Part shown: positions 57,200-64,000 of the stretch, one piece after another
How the letters are laid out: each line of letters begins with the position of its first letter
Numbering within the stretch: position 1 is the first letter of the stretch
From: Platycnemis pennipes
Lineage: Eukaryota > Arthropoda > Insecta > Odonata > Platycnemididae
Length of the DNA stretch: 64,000 bases
Reading direction: 5' to 3'
Assembly (NCBI GenBank): GCA_933228895.1
Contig: OW121848.1
Coordinates: 134,620,615-134,684,614, forward strand
Position numbers and translations under genes: made by a program
The notes under the pieces: model-generated
Told to the model about the DNA's origin: nothing
What the model saw: the letters and a program-made list of their open reading frames with translations, nothing else
Database searches by the model: none

Positions 57200-57850
57200 T
57201 CACTAGAAAGATGGTTCGGATTAGCTCTATGGGCCGCTTTTTTATATGATCCTGCGTACAGATTCATTTATTCACGCGTCTCTCCAGCTCTCTCAATTCC
57301 CTTATACGCCTCTTTTCACTTCTTCCGGACGACCCCTTCACGCACTCTCTCTCTCTTCACTGAGGTAGGTGCCTCGCAAATTCCAGCCCGCCCGTTCCAA
57401 TCCTGCCCCTGGTTCCCCTCATTCCCTAACCCGCCCACTACCCCCGAGGATTTCAATACCCTAGGCGCAGAGACCAAGGCTTTCTCCCCATTACCCCTCC
57501 AAAAATCCGTTCGAATCTCGGCAGGGGCTGGAATGGAATTTTTAATTACGTGATCCCAGCACCGCATGGCATCACGGTCTCTCTCACGCCTACGCTGGGC
57601 CCTTCGCCCCCTTTCCCCACACCCTACATCCTCCCTGGGACCAAACCACACTCCCACCCATTCTCGGGATAATCCCCATTCTCTCACGCCCCTAGAAATC
57701 CATATATCACGGCAAAATATTGCCACCCGACACCCATTTGCCCCATTCATCACTCCTTTAATTCGCAGTAGGATTTGGTCTACAACGTGCACCCTACGCG
57801 ACAAGGAATATGTCAGTATTTCTACTGAAATTAACAGCCCATGAAGCGAA
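57200..57850. other. GC-rich, pyrimidine-biased block
   Basis: The plus strand is C/T-rich (CTCTCTC, CCCACTACCCCC), giving open frames of 92-208 codons on the two strands with no shared domain. The frame at 57173-57553 starts with a hydrophobic stretch but is not recognised. Confidence 0.4.
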
Positions 57851-57859
57851 CTGTTAAAC

Positions 57860-59425
57860 TTTGTCCTGTATGTGGATCCTTTTTGGATACTTAAACATAA
57901 AATACATAAAACGTTGCATATCCGGAACGTGATTGCATCCAAGGATTCAGATGTATTGACATCAAAGGAATACTTCCTTTTTGTTTACTGCTAGCTCCGA
58001 GCACGCTGGTAAAGTAATATTTTCTCCTACCGCATAAAATACAGTAGAAGTAGGTATTCAAAGAACACAAAAAAATTAAAAATCCAACCTGCATAGAATC
58101 CTATAAAATATTCAGCTATTCACATGTCATGAATAAGGTAAAAATTTACGTTCAAATCAAAAGCAAAGTAAAAAAATATACAGATGTACTGTCGTTACAT
58201 TAGACCTTGAAAATGATCATTAAAATGAAATGCAATGCCTGAATACTGTTTTGATTTGTATGTGCAAATAGGCAAAAGAAATACATTTTTTCTAGACCCA
58301 TAAACCAGTTTTGTAAACAGGCAAAAATTTCATTGATAAATATCCTTCCTGAATGCATTTGCATTAAATTATTTGAAGGTATTTGGAAGAAAACACAATG
58401 CTTCTTCATCATATGATATGCTCAAACGTAAATAATATCACTGAATCCTATCTCACGATCTATTGCTCCTCATAACTGTATTAACCTAATTTAGGTTATT
58501 TCTCCTATTAATGTTTGTTTCTCGATCATGTGAAATCGTATTTTTCTCGGAGTTAGAGAGACTAATGCTTTAAAAATGAGACTGATAGCGACTTTTTCAA
58601 TGCTTCTTCAAACACTTCAGTAATGAAACCGTTTCTAAGCAACTTCATTGATCAAAATAAATTGAATCATAAATTTCGAAATGAACTCATCTCGGAAAAG
58701 TTTGAAAATCGACTCTTTTTGAAAATCGACTTCATTTCTATTTTTCATGCACAAGTATAGACCGATATTTTATGATCGAGTAATTTTAGTAAGCTATGGT
58801 GTAGCACAATACTGAGAAGAGCCGAAAAAACTGCGTTTCACTTTGAATGGTTTGAAAAATATCCTGTTTTTTCGTTTCCCTTCAAATTTTCAAAAAATCT
58901 TAGCCCCTCTCAGAAATCCCCGATTAAATTCTATGATCGTCATTCCTAAAGACAGATATCCTCATCAGATGTTTGACATGGGCCTGCTTACTAATTATAA
59001 ATGCGCTTTAGAAATGGTCATACCCCATAACCTGAATAGGGGAACACAAATATCTGTCTATTACACTTTCACACAAAATTCAGCTATCCGGGAAAGATAA
59101 AAATAAACTTTGCAGTAGTTATTCAATGCATCAACATAAAATTTTCCACTGTGAACAGTTTTAAATTCCGTAAATTCCCTATTGTATACGACAATCAAAT
59201 ACAAATCAATTCTTAACTTAATTTGTGCCATTTTCATTGCAAAAAATGGCTTAAATGAGTTTATAGGTCTAATAATTCTAGGCGAAAAGGCCCTTGATTA
59301 ATTTTAGAGCAAAGAGACATGAAAAATTAACAACCGCAGGAAATGAAATATTGAAAGTAGGTACCATAAATAAGCTTTTATAGAAATTTAGAATTCGAAT
59401 GGATAGACCGATTGAATAACGACGA
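57860..59425. other. AT-rich stretch, no gene seen
   Basis: The plus frame at 58843-59100 (85 codons) is unrecognised. There are no RNA genes or clear repeats. Confidence 0.4.
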
Positions 59426-59429
59426 TCTT

Positions 59430-59975
59430 CTAGCAAGAGTATGAGAAAATATTGACAAATGACCATCTGATGAAGGCTGTCATAGATGAAAAAATAATGT
59501 GAGGAATGATGGCGAAGGAAAGGTAAGTATTCCATACAAGGAGCAAGAATTAGTTGTAGTTATTCGAGAGGTAACCAGCATCATGGATCATCGTCGTTTA
59601 GAATAGGTGGGTGATTGGGCGAAGGTAGGAATTGTTCAACGAACTGAACAAGATTAGAAAGAAACCCCAAGTCCAAACCACCACCTTAACGCCACCTTTG
59701 GCAGACGGGGCACTAAACTTTAAATGGCTTCCCCACACAGTAGTCAAGTAGCAACCGGTATAGTGATGAAAAATATCTGCCCTTATCAGGATTCTAAATT
59801 GGGCCCTAGGTGCGGGAGGCTATTAGGAACCCAGTTCCCTAGCCAGCATTAAGCTCATATCCTTTTGGAGCAATTTTCGGTGGACTTACGAGCTAAGAAA
59901 TTATTTAAGTACAAGGAGTCCAATTGAAGCGTAATAGAGAGAGGAGCTGTATCGAACGAATGTTCGGATTGATGA
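59430..59975 (+). pseudogene. LINE-A 3' remnant, probably split by an insertion
   Basis: About 59460-59540 reads DHLMKAVIDEKIM then GMMAKE, the decayed HDGLMKTIIEG...NGKNGKG block. The C-terminal REEL-RTN segment and a GATGACTGGTGAAGATGA end appear only at about 59900-59980. The 300 bp or so between is foreign to LINE-A. It contains CTAGGTGCGGGAGGC and AACCCAGTTCCCTAGCC, possibly tRNA-like on the minus strand. Confidence 0.5.
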
Positions 59976-60124
59976 CTGGTGAAGATGAATGCAAACGGCG
60001 AATAGCGAGAGGATTTTAGCGTGCTATTTTTTCCTCATTCATTTAATGCCTTTTCTGCACTCAATTGTTTGCGGCGTATTCTGCCTTTACCGTAAAATGC
60101 CTTTTCTATTCGCCCTGTGCCTCC

Positions 60125-60665
60125 TGTACCAACTCACGGGGATCGAAACATTTGTTGGTCGGAAGCGGCAACCGCTGCGGCCCTCCCATCACTCCCTACC
60201 CCTGATCACGGAAACCACCTCTCTCCTCACCCTTAGACCTTCACACGAACACACATACAGAGCTCTCCTCCACCTTCGCGGCCCTCACTCCCCCCTCACT
60301 CAAATCCCACCCTCCGGAGAGTGATTAACCGTGCGAAATCAGTCCTCGAAATTAAATCCCGGATTCCAGGGACCCAGATTATTACATAGTTCAGGTTCAT
60401 AAATAGCGAGAGGACGACGTTGGTGGGGATGCAGGGTGGGGGAAGGGGAGAGCGTGTGGGAGGAGATAGGGTGGGAGGGGGGGAGAGACGTAATGGCCCT
60501 TGCGAGGGAGAAGAGGGTAGATACAGCGAAAGGGAGTGTGGATGCTTGGGAGGGATGTCTCTCGGACGAATAGAGGGAGATAAAGGGAGGTGGAAGCCGG
60601 GTTACTACGAGAAGAGCCATGAGGACAAGGAAGAAAGTTGAGAGGGTTAATGTTCATTTCAGTGC
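60125..60665. other. GC-rich block with pyrimidine-to-purine switch
   Basis: About 60180-60310 is pyrimidine-rich and about 60410-60640 purine-rich on the plus strand. Overlapping Pro/His- and Gly/Arg-rich frames on the two strands reflect composition. Confidence 0.45.
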
Positions 60666-60869
60666 TGTGGCAAAACCCTGAAGTCACATAATATCCGAAA
60701 GAAAACACGGTCCGAATTCATAACGTCGAGTTAAAATCTTTCGCGGGATAACTAGAGAAAATACGCAATGGTATATTATGTACACGCAACATGTACTATG
60801 TATATATTTATATTATGCGGTGTATAACAAGCTAGTGGGTTGTGGGATAGAACAACTAGACTATATGAT

Positions 60870-61184
60870 TAAAAATCTCTCAGGTTTCGGTTCAGTTTCG
60901 CCAATTCTTCCTCCAGGAAGACTTAATCTAGGCTAAACAAGGAATGGTTTCTTTATCCCGGCATCTCAGAAGAAAGGCAAGGCCAGTCAAAAGTCTCGCA
61001 TTCTCCTTACGCAGCACCTAGAGTTTCCGCATGCTGCGATGAGTCTCCTCCGCGTAGAGGTAAGTAATGTGCGAGCTGGTGCATTCCCGGAGAATAATTT
61101 CGTTAAAAATTTCTAAGGTTTCGCATCGGGTCAGGTTCTCCAATTCTTCCTCCTGATCCGGTGAAAAACCTGAGAAATTTGTAA
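60870..61184. repeat. Duplicated hairpin motif
   Basis: At 61105-61184, AAAAATTTCTAAGGTTTCGC and CATCGGGTCAGG pair imperfectly with CCTGATCCGGTG and AAAAACCTGAGAAATTT around a loop containing CCAATTCTTCCT. A half copy lies at 60870-60925: AAAAATCTCTCAGGTTTCGG followed by CCAATTCTTCCTCC. The loop sequence is conserved in both. Confidence 0.65.
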
Positions 61185-61309
61185 TCAAAGTATTCACCGG
61201 AAAAACACCAGATCGTACAAACTATAGCTGTAAATAAAGATGTTATAAAGTACTGGAGGAGACATTGCAGCCAGTTTGAGACGCCAGTGGCCATCTTGGT
61301 AAGAACGAA

Positions 61310-62465
61310 AATACGGGCTTGCTTCTCACAAAACTTTCAGGGAGGAAATTGTATTTTGTACCTGGTAAAACTTGCAGTGGTAAGATGAAAAATGGAATGT
61401 ATTTTTAAAGGTTGTCAAATAAACAGAGGAAAGTGCAGAAACACAAACACGTTCCAAAAATTAGTTTTTGTTCTAACCAGTTTAAGTAATAAATTTATTT
61501 TCCAGGGGAATCAAATGCATTAATACCTTCCTTGAATAGCCTTAGGAATAATAACAGACGCCACTGCGATGAAATCTCAGCACGATGATTGCATTGTTAT
61601 TTATGTTATGATCTCCATAAGAGGTCTTGCAAAACGCAATATTTTGTACAAAGTAGTTGGAGCCATTGCTACCAACAGTCATCAAAATAATTCCGCCAGA
61701 ATTTCTGGAAAAATAAGCATTTCATTTGGAAGCAATTTCTTGCTTTTTTATCAGGAACATTTAACCGAATTTGCCTGTAATCACCACGTCTGGCCCATTT
61801 GTATCTCGCTGGGCATATTTAGATGGCCCACATGCCACCTGCGGTATCGAGATGCCAATCTGGATGGTCGATGCGTTCGCCAGGAATCGATTTATTGGTT
61901 GCATGCCATTTCCACGCCGGGAGTGGACAAGAGAACTTGAACGAGCTGAAAAGAGACGCTCGAAAGATCGGGCTCTGATTTTTTTACACCGCAGCTGGAG
62001 AATGGGAATATCAACAAGTCATAACAGTGAAGATGTGTTAATCATAGTCTTTAATCATCCGCTACGATAAAATATGTTCTGAATTTCTAACTCTAACAAA
62101 TTGGAATTCAACAAATGTTTCCATTTGCTGGCGAAGAATTTACGCAGCAGGGCTATGGCTTTTATTAACGTTCCATAATACTATTGATTCATTAGTAGTT
62201 TTTTTTTAATTCAATGAATAGTCAGTTCAGCCGTTTATATATTTCTAGCTCAGTTACATTCCGATACTTCTTTCCTGAACTCCTCTGTACATGGCTGTAC
62301 GGGATCTTTTCATACAGGTTCTTGATGAATCTATTATGCTTAAAGGTGCATCGAATGCAAATAATTCTTCTCTTTTATACCGTGATCAATAAGAACCTTT
62401 ATTTCACTGCTATTCCATATAATTATTAATAGTTTATATATCCGTCTATTTATTATTAACATTCT
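61310..62465. other. No recognised gene; overlapping frames at 61.6-62.1 kb
   Basis: Two overlapping plus frames, 61569-61940 (123 codons) and 61771-62070 (99 codons), start with ATG in less AT-rich sequence. Neither product shows a motif I know, and they are in different frames so at most one is real. The remainder is AT-rich. Confidence 0.25.
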
Positions 62466-62469
62466 CATC

Positions 62470-62990
62470 GAAAACCAGAAATCAAACGCTTTTACTTATC
62501 GCTTTCTGATGGTCTACCTCTCTGCGCCATACAGGGGCACAATCCATAGAATAGCATAACCGTGCTGGCTCCTTTAGTTTTACTGAATCATTTTAAGTAT
62601 GGTAGTGATCTCTTCATCATAAATGCTTTCTTAGCTAGGACTATTCCGCGATTAATGTCCTCGCCTAATCCGTCCACCACCGTGTAACCATTACCTCTTG
62701 ATTTCCATACAATATCGCTCCCAAATTAAGAGTAGTTTGTTCTTCTTTTATTTCCAAAATAAAAGTAGCAGTTCTAGCTTCTCTCTATGCAGTACAACGT
62801 TTATCTAGAATTTATATCTTTCGCAGACCAATGCATTCTACGTCTTCTTATTGATCATCATATATAATCGAATCACTGGATCGTTTGTGTTAAAAGAGGT
62901 CTGTAAATCCTCTCGTTTTGCAGCTAAGAGATCAATGCCATTTACGAAGCGGAGCTTCTTAGGCATACCACTAAAAATATTACCATACCA
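62470..62990 (-). pseudogene. LINE-D reverse transcriptase remnant
   Basis: The minus strand reads LRFVNGIDLLAAKREDLQTS, the counterpart of the RT motif-C block LRFADDIDLLAG..EDLQ, with FADD changed to FVNG. About 140 codons further, in broken frames, comes PLYGAER-TIRKR, matching the LYGAE.WT segment after the RT. Between lie KNKLLLIWERY and decayed LG/K..I blocks. This is a dead LINE fragment, apparently a family different from LINE-A and LINE-C. No end structures were seen. Confidence 0.65.
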
Positions 62991-62994
62991 CTAA

Positions 62995-63415
62995 AAATAT
63001 TCAATGAGAAGTATAGCGAATAATTACGGAAAACAAAGCGTCTGGCACAAAGTCCGACAAAAGTCTGGCACAAGCTTCTTATGCCTTGGATTCTCGGACC
63101 TCGTAGTCGGGAATAAAAAATTATGTATTAAAATCCAACAACACTTTCCTACCGAAAAAAAACGAATCTTTTCAATCAAAAACACTCAGTGAGCGGCAAC
63201 TCAAAGGTTCTTTTGTGGATATGGCACATTTTCCTATGTTTCCCTATCAATCCCAGTTCCTGATTATAAAAAGTGTAAAATAATCTCACTGGTAGCCGGA
63301 TACCGGCAAATTTGCGAATAGCAGTGTAAGGGACGACAGAGAAGCGATAAGTACGAAGAAGAACGCATCGGTGAAGAGCAGCGAGTATGATCGTGGATGA
63401 ATCTTTAACTATTTG
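62995..63415. other. No recognised gene
   Basis: A plus frame at 63004-63192 (62 codons) is unrecognised. TACCACTAAAAATATT is repeated in tandem at about 62967-63001. Confidence 0.35.
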
Positions 63416-63660
63416 CTACTATGTGAGAGATTGGTTGAAGGGAAGGGGAAAGGGAAGCTCGGGGGGTAGGGGAGACTGAGTGGAGACTGAATATGGAAAA
63501 GGATGGTGCGGTGAAGAGAAGATTGTTGCTAGGCAGAGGGGGGTGGGGTGCATGGGATGCAAGTGGTTGCTGAGGAGAAGGGGAGGATTTATGTGCTACT
63601 GGCGTCGGTGGCAAATTGCGCGGCAGAGAAGGGTGGAGTGACCCTCCGAAGGGGCAGCAG
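63416..63660. other. Purine-rich GC block
   Basis: Plus-strand GGGAAGGGGAAAGGGAAGC and GGAGACTGAGT runs. The minus-strand Pro/Ser-rich frame (63405-63767) follows from the bias. Confidence 0.4.
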
Positions 63661-64000
63661 AAAAAAGTAATGAACTCAGAGAGCAGAAAAAGTACAAATT
63701 TATGGAATAAGCAAGAACTGAAGACGCATGTGGCGGGCGCAACAGACGAAAACAGTAGGGTTCTCAACGACAGAAGAAGACGTCGAAAGAAAATGTGATT
63801 TTCGAAAGAAATAATATGATTTTGACAGGTTGCTGTTGGAGAATATATATGAGATCGATATTAAAATATTGTGGCTGAGTAATAACGACACATTCTTCAC
63901 TTCCTTCATGGCCTCAAATCAAACAGCATCCGCTTTCTCATGATACCACTTACCTAAATTCCAATATTTTCCTTGCTTACTCAGAAGGCCTGATAGTTTT
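63661..64000. other. No gene seen to the window edge
   Basis: AT-rich with short frames only. Confidence 0.4.

Noticed and set aside
57316..57942. 208-codon minus frame
   Set aside because: It has no recognisable domain and overlaps open frames on the other strand in a pyrimidine-biased block.

Overview
This looks like nuclear DNA from an arthropod, most likely an insect. It is AT-rich, has no operons and no dense coding, and is full of decayed transposable elements: non-LTR retrotransposons (LINEs), a Penelope-like element, a mariner transposase remnant, MITE-like elements and tRNA-derived SINE pieces. Short GC-rich blocks with strong purine/pyrimidine strand bias interrupt the AT-rich background. 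The insect assignment is inferred from the repeat repertoire, not from a gene. I found no exon of a host protein-coding gene that I could recognise, so the window is best read as intergenic or deep-intronic sequence. Most open frames are chance frames in low-complexity GC-rich blocks.

Layout. 0-5.8 kb: SINE fragment, a 110-bp direct repeat pair, a GC-rich block at 2.5-3.15 kb, then AT-rich filler. 5.8-6.75 kb: two adjacent antisense LINE-A 3' ends, the first carrying four copies of a 79-bp tandem repeat. 7-13 kb: a small GC block, hairpins and local duplications. 13.9-14.1 kb: mariner transposase C-terminus on the minus strand. 15.3-16.1 kb: large inverted repeat around a tRNA-like hairpin. 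17-18 kb GC block. 20.4-20.7 kb: two head-to-head SINEs. 21.6-22.1 kb: first copy of a 536-bp MITE-like element. 25.6-28.8 kb: LINE-A remnant, palindrome, GC block, and a 187-bp palindrome with a hammerhead-like motif. 30-37 kb: GC blocks, a 51-bp insertion with perfect target-site duplication (TSD), LINE-A and LINE-B 3' ends. 38.2-39.2 kb: a 1.03-kb element with 25-bp terminal inverted repeats. 39.5-39.7 kb: a second hammerhead-motif inverted repeat. 41.3-44.1 kb: a Penelope-like element with reverse transcriptase and GIY-YIG remnants, interrupted by the second MITE copy and by a 213-bp fold-back insertion. 45.1-54.2 kb: the longest LINE-A, a GC block, a LINE-B 3' end, a 5'-truncated LINE-C with TSD, and another LINE-A. 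54.8-64 kb: GC-rich blocks, a broken LINE-A, a duplicated hairpin motif and an antisense LINE-D reverse transcriptase remnant.

The most interesting structure is at 43.33-43.57 kb. It is a 213-bp insertion flanked by perfect 13-bp duplications and made mostly of a perfect 78-bp inverted repeat. Its loop and right arm form a complete hammerhead-ribozyme-like core, and it sits inside the GIY-YIG domain of a dead Penelope-like element. Related CTGANGA...GAAA cores lie near the apex of two other inverted repeats (28.6 and 39.6 kb) and in the Penelope terminal repeat (41.4 kb). All assignments were made by reading the sequence; no database search was run. LINE-A, -B, -C and -D are local labels, not database family names.
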